Notes: generated by a model not told the origin, from the sequence alone. 64,000 nucleotides of DNA from Pontibacter beigongshangensis (GCF_014332515.1 NZ_VFSD01000020.1:62001-126000); one strand, 5' to 3'. Positions 8,660-16,716 are shown, counted from the first letter of the stretch. A program made the numbers and translations.

Positions 8660-9679
8660 TTAAACAGTAAAATCCGGATCTACATGCCTGCGGATCTGCT
8701 CTCTTATCTGTTCTACGCTAAGCCAGTCGTGGTTGGTGCCGGAGTTGTATTTAAAGCCCATTTCCACCATCTTGCCCTGCTGCGCCTGCAGGAAATCTTC
8801 TGGTTTCCAGATGGGGGTGGAGGGGAGAATGACATAGTATTTTTCCAGTTCCACCGTGAGGAGGGAATCTGTTTCGGTAATCATTTCTTCGTGCAGTTTC
8901 TCGCCTGGCCGGATGCCTACAATCTCTTGCTCGCAGTCCGGGCCGATTGCCTCTGCCACTTCGGTGATGCGGTAAGAAGGGATCTTCGGCACAAAGATCT
9001 CCCCGCCCCAGTGGTTGCCCAGGGCATGGAAAACCAGTTCCACACCTTCTTCCAGGGAGATGTTGAAACGGGTCATGTCGGGGTGGGTGATCGGGAGCAC
9101 GCCTTCTTTGCGCTTGTTCAGGAAAAACGGCACCACCGAGCCGCGGGAGCCAATGACGTTGCCGTAGCGCACCACCGAGAAACGGATATCGCGCTTGCCC
9201 TTCATGTTGTTGGCGGCCACAAACAGCTTGTCGGAGCAGAGTTTGGTGGCGCCGTAGAGGTTTATGGGTGCGGCTGCCTTGTCTGTGGAAAGCGCCACTA
9301 CGTCTTTCACGCCACAATCCAGGGCCGCATTAATGACGTTCTCCGCGCCCAGCACGTTGGTTTTGATGCACTCCATGGGGTTGTACTCGGCGGCAGGAAC
9401 CTGTTTGAGGGCAGCGGCGTGCACAATAATGTCGATGCCTTCGCAGGCGCGCTTAAAGCGGTCCCCATCACGCACATCGCCAATAAAATACCGGATGGAA
9501 GGGTAGGTGCTGTGCGGGAAAACCTGCGACATCTCAAACTGTTTCAGCTCATCGCGGGAGTAAATTACCAGTCGCTTTACCTGCGGAAACCGTTTGTAGA
9601 CCATTTCTACAAACTTTTTCCCGAAGGAGCCTGTGCCGCCCGTTACCAGGATGGCTTTATGGTTTAGGTCTAATGCCAT
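8660..9679 (-). CDS. pseB: UDP-N-acetylglucosamine 4,6-dehydratase (inverting)
   Basis: A 339-residue short-chain dehydrogenase/reductase that starts the pseudaminic acid pathway by converting UDP-GlcNAc to a 4-keto-6-deoxy-L-arabino sugar. The NADP-binding motif TGGTGSFG (13-20) is present. The STDKAAAPINLYGATK segment supplies Asp133, Lys134 and Tyr142, which correspond to the Asp-Lys-Tyr set of the FlaA1/PseB family. The length is standard. It is the first pse gene in transcription order and is separated from pseC by a repeat-bearing spacer, so it may have its own transcript. Confidence 0.92.
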   Translation of the reverse strand: MALDLNHKAILVTGGTGSFGKKFVEMVYKRFPQVKRLVIYSRDELKQFEMSQVFPHSTYPSIRYFIGDVRDGDRFKRACEGIDIIVHAAALKQVPAAEYNPMECIKTNVLGAENVINAALDCGVKDVVALSTDKAAAPINLYGATKLCSDKLFVAANNMKGKRDIRFSVVRYGNVIGSRGSVVPFFLNKRKEGVLPITHPDMTRFNISLEEGVELVFHALGNHWGGEIFVPKIPSYRITEVAEAIGPDCEQEIVGIRPGEKLHEEMITETDSLLTVELEKYYVILPSTPIWKPEDFLQAQQGKMVEMGFKYNSGTNHDWLSVEQIREQIRRHVDPDFTV

Positions 9680-10027
9680 ACTTTAAATTAAACTTGATTT
9701 GTTCGGGTGCCAAAAGGCAACCAATGGTGACGCAAGTTACAGAATTTATAAGGATGATGGGAGTAGCCGGTACAGCATATTTGCCTGTAGGCAGTATTTA
9801 TACAAAACAGAATTATGCGAATGAAAATGGCCCTCCGGAGCCTTTCTCTTTTTCTGCCGCTGCACTTCTTTTAAGGTGCCAGCTGTTAGAGTAAGGGCTT
9901 TTATCTGAACCAGGATGCTGGCGCCTCAGGAAACAGGACGCAGTTCTTTTTAACACTTTTGTTGAAATCCTACATGCCAACCCTTGAATTCCCGTAAGCC
10001 AGCGATGCTGGCTGTCATCTCTAAGTA
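9680..10027. other. Gene-free stretch with one repeat copy
   Basis: This 348-bp spacer lies between the GT4 gene and pseB. It contains repeat copy 5 (9811-9862) and a TCAGGAAACAGGACGCAG module at about 9926-9943. An open frame across the repeat ends in the NYANENGPPE reading and is not considered a gene. Confidence 0.65.
9811..9862 (+). repeat. Interspersed repeat copy 5
   Basis: It reads AATTATGCGAATGAAAATGG, then CCCTCCGGAG and a TTTCTGCCGCTGC tail. Confidence 0.85.
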
Positions 10028-11350
10028 TCACCTGAAAAGCCTCCTGATGACCTCTGCCAGTTGCTCGGTTAGCACACGCCTGGAGTAGTAGGTGTGGTTA
10101 ATGAGCGGCAGGTCGAGGTTGTGGTTTATTTTCCAGGCCCGGCTAAGCTGGGTCATGTGGTCCAGCATGAGCTCGTAGGCGGTGTAGTGGAACATGCGGC
10201 CGGCCCCGCACTCGTCAATGATCCGGTCAGTGTCGGAGTGAACGGGACCTAGGCACACAATGGGCTTGTTCGACGCCAGGTATTCAAACAGCTTGCCCGG
10301 CACGTTGGCGAACACGTTCGGAACATCGGCCATGGCCAGGAACAGGATCGTGCTTTCCATCATGTACTGAATGGCCCGCTTGTGCGGCACGTGCGGAATG
10401 TATTCGGTAATTCCCTCCAGCCCCGCCTTTTCGATCCGGCTACGGACCCCATCCGATACTTTCCCGACAAAGCGCAGCTTGTAGTTGATCTCGTGGTGCA
10501 CCGAGCGCAGGTGTGCCAGCACTTTCAGAAACACATCAATGTTATAGTTTTCTGCGATGGTGCCGGTGTAGGTAATCAGGAATGTGTCGGCGGGAGGAGC
10601 CGACGGATAAATAAAATCGTCGTCGTCGTACCCGTTCGGGATTACATGAATCTTGTGGTGGTCGATGCCTGCCGGCTTGTTTAGGAAGAGGCGTTTGGTG
10701 TCTTCGCTGGTCACGATTACGGCATCGGCCTGCTCCAGCACCTGTCGCTCGTAGCTGGCATCGAGGCGTTTGGCAATAGCCGTGTGGTAGAGCTGGTCGT
10801 AGTAGTGGATGTTGGTCCAGGGGTCGCGCAGGTCGGCTATCCACTTCAGGTTGTGCTTTTTGCGCAGCTCCAGCCCGATCAGCTGGGTAGAGTGTGGCGG
10901 ACTGGTGGTGACAACCGCTTTGTATTGCCCGTTCTGAAGCAACTGGTCTGCCTGTCGTATGGCATGCTTGTTCCAGCCTACCCGAGCATCGGGTATAAAC
11001 AGGTTGCCGCGCACAAATTTGAACACCTTATCGAGAAAGGAGTCTTGGCCTTTCTGGTTGGCGAAGCCGCTATAGGGAATTTCCTTTTTGCCGGAAAGCT
11101 TCTTGTAATACTCAAAAGGCTCCGAAGTGGAAGTGCGGTAAACAGCCAGACCCTCAGGTACTTCGCTCTGGAAAGTGGAGTCCAGCAGGGGGTACGAAGC
11201 CTGCTTCTCATCTACGGTGATGACAGTGGGCCTTATGCCCGCCTGCGGAAAGTACTTGATAAATTTGAGTCCCCGTTGCACGCCAGGCCCGCCCGATGGT
11301 GGCCAGTAGTAGGAGATATAAAGCAGTTCTAGAGGGTCGTGTGATTTCAA
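10028..11350 (-). CDS. Glycosyltransferase family 4 protein
   Basis: A 440-residue GT-B glycosyltransferase. Its start region (LLYISYYWPPSGGPGVQRG) and a later HVIPNGYDDDDF segment are typical of Bacteroidota GT4 enzymes. A C-terminal KLFEYLASNKPIVCLG segment matches the nucleotide-sugar-binding E-x7-E-like region. The start codon must be TTG at 11350: the upstream in-frame stop is two codons away, and no ATG is available near the N-terminus. It is the most upstream gene of the pseudaminic acid locus. Donor and acceptor are unknown. Confidence 0.82.
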   Translation of the reverse strand: MKSHDPLELLYISYYWPPSGGPGVQRGLKFIKYFPQAGIRPTVITVDEKQASYPLLDSTFQSEVPEGLAVYRTSTSEPFEYYKKLSGKKEIPYSGFANQKGQDSFLDKVFKFVRGNLFIPDARVGWNKHAIRQADQLLQNGQYKAVVTTSPPHSTQLIGLELRKKHNLKWIADLRDPWTNIHYYDQLYHTAIAKRLDASYERQVLEQADAVIVTSEDTKRLFLNKPAGIDHHKIHVIPNGYDDDDFIYPSAPPADTFLITYTGTIAENYNIDVFLKVLAHLRSVHHEINYKLRFVGKVSDGVRSRIEKAGLEGITEYIPHVPHKRAIQYMMESTILFLAMADVPNVFANVPGKLFEYLASNKPIVCLGPVHSDTDRIIDECGAGRMFHYTAYELMLDHMTQLSRAWKINHNLDLPLINHTYYSRRVLTEQLAEVIRRLFR

Positions 11351-11527
11351 TTCTTAGCCTGATAATCTGAGGTTCTAACTAATTAGTGTTTTCTGCCAGT
11401 ATGGCTGTACGCGTACTTTTCCATACTGTCTGAATCAGGATTAATAGAAATTTAAAGGTAACAGAATTTTTGATGAATGTAAATCCGCCTTCTCAGGCTA
11501 AAGTACGTCTGTGCCATGGCGGCAGGC

Positions 11528-12175
11528 CTACTGCTGCCTGGTCATAATCTTCCGGAGTTCTGTAAAAGAATGAAGCGGGCCGGATGTAACAACAGTATTT
11601 ACAACCCAGGCCGGCAGCGAACCGCCCGGATTTACGCTGAATATATATTCTGCCAGGATCGTGTTTTTTGTAAGCGGCACGATTTTCCAGGAGGCAGTGG
11701 AGTAGGGAACCCGGACTTTGCCTTTCTGGGGAGGCATATAATCCTGCAGGCTTTTAGAGCTGATAAGCACATGCTGTGTGTTTTGGTCTTTGGATACGGT
11801 AAGCTGCAGCACCATGTCGCGGTTGCTGACCGGCCAGGGCAGGTCGGCCACATTGTAGTAAATAATGGTGTGGTCGTTTACCTTTTTTAACAGGCGGGTT
11901 TCCTTTAGGCCATATACCCATTCTTTATGGTTAGCTACGTCTAAAATAACAGCCACCAGTTGGGCGGGTGTGCCAGGCATCTCTGTTACTACTTTTATTT
12001 CCTTCAGCTTATCATCGGTCAGCCGCCTGGTATATACCTTTATTCCATTCTCATCTTTTTTCAGGTCCCAGCCGTCCTGTGCTAAAAGAGCAGGTGTAAC
12101 TGCTAGCAGAAAGAGCAGCGAAAGGATATGCCTTGCTTTGCCGATTACGGGCCAAATATAATTTATCGGGTACAT
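11528..12175 (-). CDS. START-domain-like secreted protein
   Basis: A 215-residue protein with an N-terminal signal peptide ending near AQDGWDLKKDENGIKVY. The body resembles the START/SRPBCC lipid-binding fold (WDLKKDENGIKVYTR, then DLPWPVSNRDMV and a late NPGGSLPAW), as in short bacterial START proteins. A role in binding a hydrophobic ligand in the periplasm is family-level inference. It stands alone, 177 bp upstream of the GT4 gene, and is divergent from ffh. Confidence 0.75.
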   Translation of the reverse strand: MYPINYIWPVIGKARHILSLLFLLAVTPALLAQDGWDLKKDENGIKVYTRRLTDDKLKEIKVVTEMPGTPAQLVAVILDVANHKEWVYGLKETRLLKKVNDHTIIYYNVADLPWPVSNRDMVLQLTVSKDQNTQHVLISSKSLQDYMPPQKGKVRVPYSTASWKIVPLTKNTILAEYIFSVNPGGSLPAWVVNTVVTSGPLHSFTELRKIMTRQQ

Positions 12176-12502
12176 AGGTTATGAAAAAGGAAATGCCAAA
12201 AATTCAATATACTGAGCTGAAGCAGGAGAAAAATGTCCTTTCAGCGTGGCTAATCTTTGGTAGTACGCAAATTTTTAAAAAAAAGAACGGCTTTTAGGGC
12301 AGTATCAGGCGCTTCCTTAATTGCATTAATGGCGAAGGGTTTTCAGTTAAGCTCCCAGCCACGCCTGGTGCCACCGGCAAAGACCTCTGCCTTCGCTACC
12401 TTCAGCCTTCAACTTTTATGGGCAAACTTATAAGCTTTAGCTGTTGCAGGTATCATATAAAAAGAAAAATCCTTATTTTTGTAGGTAAATCCAGAAAAAG
12501 AG
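12176..12502. other. Divergent intergenic region between START protein and ffh
   Basis: A 327-bp region between divergent genes that must hold promoters for both. The only clear site is the -7 box before ffh (12474-12481). I looked for a signal recognition particle RNA here and did not recognise its conserved hairpin. Confidence 0.5.
12474..12481 (+). promoter_or_regulatory. Candidate -7 box of ffh promoter
   Basis: TATTTTTG fits the Bacteroidota TAnnTTTG consensus and lies 21 bp before the ffh start codon. No TTG at the usual 17-23 bp distance is seen, so only half of the promoter is supported. Confidence 0.5.
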
Positions 12503-13837
12503 ATGTTTGATAATTTAAGTAACAAGTTAGACCGCGCCTTTAAAACCCTGAAAGGGCAGGGAAGCATTACCGAAATTAACGTTGCCCAAACCATAAAAGA
12601 GGTACGCCGCGCCCTGGTAGATGCTGACGTAAACTATAAAGTTGCCAAAACTGTAACCGACAAGATCAAAGATGAGGCCATGGGCCGCGACGTGTTGATC
12701 GCTGTGTCGCCGGGGCAGCTGATGGTGAAGATCGTGTACGAGGAGCTGACGGAGCTGATGGGCGGCGAGAAGCAGGACATCAACATCAAAGGCGATCCGG
12801 CTATCATCCTGATAGCGGGTCTGCAGGGTTCTGGTAAAACCACTTTCACGGGCAAACTGGCCAGCTACCTCAAAAAGCAGAACCGAAATGTACTGGTGGC
12901 AGCCTGCGACGTGTACCGCCCGGCTGCGATAAACCAGCTGATGGTGCTGGCTGAGCAGGTAGGCGTAGAGGCCTACACCGAGATGGAAAACAAAAATCCG
13001 GTTCAGATTGCCCTCAACGCCATTGAGCACGCCCGTAAAACAAATAAGAAAGTAGTGATCATTGATACCGCCGGCCGTTTGGCCGTGGACGAGGCGATGA
13101 TGAATGAGATTGCCGAAATTAAGCGCGCCGTAAAACCAACCGAAACCCTGTTTGTGGTCGACTCCATGACAGGTCAGGATGCGGTGAACACAGCCAAAAC
13201 CTTCAACGACCGCATCAATTTTGACGGGGTGGTGCTGACCAAGCTCGACGGTGACTCCCGTGGTGGTGCAGCTCTTTCTATCCGTTCTGTGGTGGAGAAG
13301 CCGATTAAGTTTATCTCTACCGGCGAGAAGATGGAGGCGCTCGACCTGTTCTACCCAGACCGGATGGCACAGCGGATCCTGGGCATGGGCGACGTGATCT
13401 CCCTGGTGGAGCGCGCGCAGCAGGCCTTCGACGAAGACGAAGCGAAGCGCATCAACAAGAAGATCCGCAAAAACCAGTTCAACTTCGATGACTTCCTCAC
13501 ACAGCTGGAGCAGATCAAGAAGATGGGCGACATCAAAGACCTGGTAGGCATGATACCAGGTGTAGGCAAGGCCCTGAAGGATGTGGAGATAGACGACAAT
13601 GCCTTTAAACCAATAGAAGCCATTATCAGATCCATGACGCCATACGAGCGCGAGAACCCGGATGTGATCTCCGGCGGCCGACGTGCCCGTATTGCCAAAG
13701 GCAGCGGCACCGATATTCAGCAGGTAAACAACCTGATGAAGCAATTCAATGATATGCGCAAGATGATGCGCTCCATGAACAAGATGGCCGGTAAACCAGG
13801 TGGTCTGGCCAACCTTGCCAAAATGATGGGTAAATAA
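12503..13837 (+). CDS. ffh: Signal recognition particle protein
   Basis: A 444-residue SRP54-family GTPase that, with 4.5S RNA, delivers nascent membrane proteins to FtsY at the inner membrane. The N domain is followed by the G1 motif GLQGSGKT (106-113), DTAGR (188-192) and TKLDGDSRGGAA. The methionine-rich M domain ends the protein (many Met in MRKMMRSMNKMAG). Length and domain order are standard. It is followed by a strong terminator. Start at ATG 12503. Confidence 0.97.
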   Translation: MFDNLSNKLDRAFKTLKGQGSITEINVAQTIKEVRRALVDADVNYKVAKTVTDKIKDEAMGRDVLIAVSPGQLMVKIVYEELTELMGGEKQDINIKGDPAIILIAGLQGSGKTTFTGKLASYLKKQNRNVLVAACDVYRPAAINQLMVLAEQVGVEAYTEMENKNPVQIALNAIEHARKTNKKVVIIDTAGRLAVDEAMMNEIAEIKRAVKPTETLFVVDSMTGQDAVNTAKTFNDRINFDGVVLTKLDGDSRGGAALSIRSVVEKPIKFISTGEKMEALDLFYPDRMAQRILGMGDVISLVERAQQAFDEDEAKRINKKIRKNQFNFDDFLTQLEQIKKMGDIKDLVGMIPGVGKALKDVEIDDNAFKPIEAIIRSMTPYERENPDVISGGRRARIAKGSGTDIQQVNNLMKQFNDMRKMMRSMNKMAGKPGGLANLAKMMGK

Positions 13838-13863
13838 GGATACGATCCCTTCCTTTTTATAGT

Positions 13864-13904
13864 AGCAGTGGCTGCACCAGACAAGGTGCAGCCACTGCTA
13901 TTTT
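13864..13904 (+). terminator. Rho-independent terminator after ffh
   Basis: A perfect 15-bp stem (AGCAGTGGCTGCACC at 13864-13878 pairing with 13885-13899) around a 6-nt loop is followed by ATTTT. It starts 26 bp after the ffh stop codon and separates ffh from the convergent guaD gene. Confidence 0.9.
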
Positions 13905-13916
13905 AAGACCGCCCTG

Positions 13917-13965
13917 AATTATTCAAATGAAAATAGCCCTCCGCAGTTTCTGCTGCTGCTGCTCC
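13917..13965 (+). repeat. Interspersed repeat copy 6
   Basis: It reads AATTATTCAAATGAAAATAG, then CCCTCCGCAG and TTTCTGCTGCTGCTGCTCC. The CTGCTG tail is directly followed by the GGACATAAGACATAAGACAC module. Confidence 0.88.
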
Positions 13966-14103
13966 TAGCAGGACATAAGACATAAGACACAGGAATTTTG
14001 CCTGAGCCAGGACATCAAATAGATAAGAGTAAGAATTAATTGTTTGTTGAAGCCAGCACAGGTCATTCATCTCCAAATTTCCAATTAGCCAATTAGCCAT
14101 TTA

Positions 14104-14142
14104 CTAATTAGCACATCAGCACATTAAGCTATTAGCACATTA
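14104..14142 (-). repeat. GTGCTAAT-type repeat starting in the guaD stop codon
   Basis: On the minus strand this 39-nt unit begins with the guaD stop codon TAA and continues TGTGCTAATAGCTTAATGTG. It aligns without gaps to the 39 nt starting at the scoA stop codon (50534-50572), 32 of 39 bases being identical by eye. It is not part of any coding sequence apart from the stop codon itself. Confidence 0.8.
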
Positions 14143-14613
14143 ATAAGCATTTTTATTTTCATGCTGTTCCCAGGCTTTAAAGCCTGCCAGGGCTTCTTCG
14201 TGCAGCAGTTGCACCATGGGTATTTGTCTGTTGGCCAGTGGTTTATCCAGTTCTTCGTATATAAAATAGTCGTCGAAGCCGATGCGGGCAGCGTCGGATT
14301 TGGTGTTGCCGTAGTACACTTTGCGGGGGCGGGCCCAGTAAATGGCGCCCAGGCACATGGGGCAGGGCTCACAACTGGTATACAGGTCGCAGTCTGTGAG
14401 TTGAAAGGTGCCCAGTGCCTGGCAGGCTTTCCGGATGGCGTCGACCTCGGCATGGGCCGTTGGGTCGTTTGAAGCGAGCACATTGTTGAACCCACGGGCA
14501 ATGATCTCCCCATTGCGCACGATTACGGCTCCGAATGGCCCCCCGAAACCAGCTCTCATTTTTTCTATAGACAAACGGATGGCCTCCCGCATAAATTCTT
14601 CTTGCTCCTTCAT
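14140..14613 (-). CDS. guaD: Guanine deaminase-like nucleoside deaminase
   Basis: A 157-residue cytidine-deaminase-fold enzyme. Zinc and catalytic residues are visible as HAEV (His54, Glu56) and PCPMC (Cys84, Cys87). The HAEVDAIRKAC, CEPCPMCLGAIYWARP and GFDDYFIYEE segments and the KNAY end closely resemble the Bacillus-type guanine deaminase, which swaps its C-terminal part between subunits. It would convert guanine to xanthine in the cytoplasm. A related purine or tRNA deaminase activity cannot be excluded, but TadA is less likely given the C-terminus. Its stop codon is the first triplet of a repeat. Confidence 0.82.
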   Translation of the reverse strand: MKEQEEFMREAIRLSIEKMRAGFGGPFGAVIVRNGEIIARGFNNVLASNDPTAHAEVDAIRKACQALGTFQLTDCDLYTSCEPCPMCLGAIYWARPRKVYYGNTKSDAARIGFDDYFIYEELDKPLANRQIPMVQLLHEEALAGFKAWEQHENKNAY

Positions 14614-14889
14614 ACAGATTGGAATTTTGGTTATATTAAATGGTTACGTAAAACTCCTGTAAGTATTGTATAAGTTTTTTCTACCTATACGTTAGATATG
14701 CCTGGAGAACTTTGTTTTGGCCTGGTCTGCGCCCTTTCTGGCTTTGCTCCCGGCAGTGAATACCATCTGGCCCAGCTACATGCTGTTGTATGGATGTTGG
14801 CATCAAAATGGCTATAAACGGCCTGTTGCAGCCCGGCTCCGGTTTAGCCTGATTTTTGTTATACATGAACAAGCAAACTACATAAAGCT

Positions 14890-15378
14890 ATGACATTTAT
14901 CTTATCGCTACTGCTGTGGTTGGTAGCCCCTGCTGAAGTGCCGGAAATCCTGCCTCCGGTGGAAGAACCTGTCTCATATGCCCGCCAGGATTCAGTCGCC
15001 TACTTGTCGAAGGTTTGGATTCTGCGGGAGCGCATTTTAAAGGAAAAGGAGGAACTCGTATCGGTGCGGCCAGTGCTGAAACTTATCCTCTCCTTGCACC
15101 CGGATAAAACCTATCAGCTTATACAGGAGAATGACCTGCCAAATGCTGTTAATGGCGCAGAAGTGGTGGAGGAAGGCATTTGGGAGCTCGACGAAGACAA
15201 CGGGTATATCGGCGTGCAGGTAACGCAGGTAGACGGCCGGGCTATCCGGAGCGCCCTGGCTTACCGCTGGCAGATTGCCCGCATGCTACCAAGCCGGTTA
15301 GTGTTGTCTACGGTAACCCAGGAAGGAGAACTTCTGGTTTTTGAAGAGAAGCACGAGACCAGCAGCCAGAAACTGTAG
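14890..15378 (+). CDS. Hypothetical secreted protein
   Basis: I do not recognise this 162-residue protein. The first about 16 residues (MTFILSLLLWLVAPAE) look like a signal peptide, followed by a proline-rich linker (PEILPPVEEPV). A middle part (LHPDKTYQLIQEN, then GIWELDEDNGYIGVQ) resembles the beta-strand pattern of small lipocalin-like Bacteroidota proteins, but this is weak. It stands alone between guaD (divergent) and a lipoprotein gene, and is followed by a short terminator-like hairpin. Confidence 0.6.
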   Translation: MTFILSLLLWLVAPAEVPEILPPVEEPVSYARQDSVAYLSKVWILRERILKEKEELVSVRPVLKLILSLHPDKTYQLIQENDLPNAVNGAEVVEEGIWELDEDNGYIGVQVTQVDGRAIRSALAYRWQIARMLPSRLVLSTVTQEGELLVFEEKHETSSQKL

Positions 15379-15911
15379 GCAGCAAACCTGCCAGGGCAAG
15401 GTTAACCCCGACGGAATCAGAGGCCGGCCAGGCTGAAACAACCCCCCGGCCTGTAACACAGCTTAAAATAAAAGGCAGCCTGGGTGTCAGAACCTGTGCT
15501 GCCTTTTACTTTCTTCGCTTGTGCCACATTTTACCAGCTCTCAGGGCGGCAAGGGCTTTTAGCTTAAAGAAGCCTTTTCCTGCCTATATCGCTATAAGCA
15601 CCATATGGGACTAAATGTATATTATATTAGTAGTACGAGTTGTTTATCAGGAGGTTTGATGAATCACTGCAATCTTCCGGTAAGGGTTGAAAGGATAGCT
15701 GGAGCAGGCTTCAATCCATAGCCGGGTTCGGGTTCTAAGTTTATTAAAGTAGATTCTTGTCAGCTCGTTCAAGGGGCCTGGGTACGTAGCTCCTTGCGAA
15801 CCACGAGGCGCCCGGACGGATGCAACGCTGAATTGGAAATGGACGCTAAAAATCAAAAAAAATCAGGTTTCGTATCAAAGGAGAGCATTGTACCTATTAC
15901 CTTTCCGGCCT
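15379..15911. other. Gene-free stretch with an unexplained GC-richer block
   Basis: This 533-bp stretch holds the hairpin at 15470-15507 and then a GC-richer block at about 15640-15840. The block has several inverted segments (for example GGGGCCTGGG and AGGCGCCC) and a 69-residue minus-strand frame that I do not recognise. It has no T-loop or acceptor features of a tRNA. It could be a structured RNA or a gene remnant. Confidence 0.4.
15470..15507 (+). terminator. Terminator-like hairpin after the hypothetical secreted protein gene
   Basis: AAAAGGCAGC (15470-15479) pairs with GCTGCCTTTT (15498-15507) around an 18-nt loop. The flanking A and T runs let it work in either direction. It lies 91 bp after the stop at 15378. 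Confidence 0.6.
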
Positions 15912-16538
15912 ATGAAAAATTTTAGCAGTTTTACCTTTCCTGTTTTGCTCTGCCTCCTGCTGGTGAGCAGTTGTGCGCTTACCCGTGAGCAGCGGCTGCA
16001 AAACGACTTTGATGATTTCAGAGCCTGGATCTCAAACCTGGGGCAGCAACTGGAGCACCAGTCGGAGGAGAGCTGGCAACAGGCAAGTGCGGAGTTTAGT
16101 GCCAGAACGACCAGCCTGGACGAGCAGCAGCAGCACCTGACCAGGGAATTAAAAGAAGAGTATCAGGCCTTGAAAGCGCAGTTTGCGGAACTGGAGGAGG
16201 AACAGGCGCAGCTTAGAATTAAAAATAAATGGCGAACCGACTTGTTAGAGGATGCAGCCGATATCTCTGCTATCACGGCCGGGAGCCTCTGGCAGGCTTA
16301 TGCCACCTTTATGAGCAATGTGCGGCTGCGCTGTGCAAATTGGGAAGATGAGGACTGGAGAATGGCCCATGAGGTATACCAGCAACTAGCACGCCGACAG
16401 GATGAGGTTGCAGCAGGTATCACAACAGAAGATGAGGTCAGGATAAAAGCCCTGCAAATGGAGTACCATGCCCTCCGAACCGGCGCTGACGAGGACGAAG
16501 ATAAAGTAACAGGCACCGAACCTGAAACAGAGTCCTGA
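15912..16538 (+). CDS. Hypothetical lipoprotein with coiled coil
   Basis: A 208-residue protein from ATG 15912. The upstream frame start at 15888 would put eight residues before the signal peptide and is less likely. It has a lipoprotein signal ending in LLVSSC. This is followed by a glutamine- and glutamate-rich helical region (about residues 40-110) that looks like a coiled coil, and an acidic tail (GADEDEDKVTGTEPE). It is probably anchored to a membrane facing the periplasm. Function unknown; no neighbour suggests one. Confidence 0.65.
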   Translation: MKNFSSFTFPVLLCLLLVSSCALTREQRLQNDFDDFRAWISNLGQQLEHQSEESWQQASAEFSARTTSLDEQQQHLTRELKEEYQALKAQFAELEEEQAQLRIKNKWRTDLLEDAADISAITAGSLWQAYATFMSNVRLRCANWEDEDWRMAHEVYQQLARRQDEVAAGITTEDEVRIKALQMEYHALRTGADEDEDKVTGTEPETES

Positions 16539-16596
16539 AAAACTCCAGGAAGGCTGCTCTCAGACATGCTGGCTTAGATATCACCAAAGTTGCCGA

Positions 16597-16716
16597 TCAG
16601 CCGAAAAGGAGTTTGGCGCCTCCCAAAAAAATAAAGATCCAGATCAGCCCTTTAATAAAGAAGAATAAAAATCCGGCTATCCCAAATTTTTTCAGGCCAC
16701 TTTTTAACTTAGACAT
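16597..16716 (-). CDS. Small hydrophobic membrane protein, 39 residues
   Basis: A short open frame from ATG 16716 to TGA 16597. The protein begins MSKLKSGLKKFGIAGFLFFF and continues with IKGLIWIFIFLGGAKLLFG: a lysine-rich N-terminus followed by one or two membrane-spanning stretches. This matches the layout of small membrane proteins common in Bacteroidota, but I cannot name a family with certainty. It lies between a lipoprotein gene on the other strand and the dinB-like gene. Codon use and clean charge/hydrophobic partitioning argue that it is real. Confidence 0.6.
   Translation of the reverse strand: MSKLKSGLKKFGIAGFLFFFIKGLIWIFIFLGGAKLLFG

Larger units (their letters stand above)
13838..14139. 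other. Convergent intergenic region rich in repeat modules
   Basis: This 302-bp region between the converging ffh and guaD genes holds the ffh terminator, repeat copy 6, a GGACATAAGACATAAGACAC module (13971-13990), an AATTAATTGTTTGTTG-like module, a CCAATTAGCCAATTAGCC module, and the GTGCTAAT repeat that starts in the guaD stop codon. It is the clearest example of all modules in one row. Confidence 0.75.

Noticed and set aside
8588-9667. 359-residue frame opposite pseB
   Set aside because: pseB on the minus strand has all catalytic residues; the plus frame has none.
9673-9894. Short frames ending in NYANENGPPE-like residues (also 46964-47146)
   Set aside because: They read through the interspersed repeat and have no independent support as genes.
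12527-13744. 405-residue frame opposite ffh
   Set aside because: It lies fully antisense to a clear SRP gene, has no recognisable domain, and results from GC-biased third positions.
15640-15840. tRNA or tmRNA in the GC-richer block
   Set aside because: No acceptor stem, T-loop consensus or tmRNA tag frame could be found.
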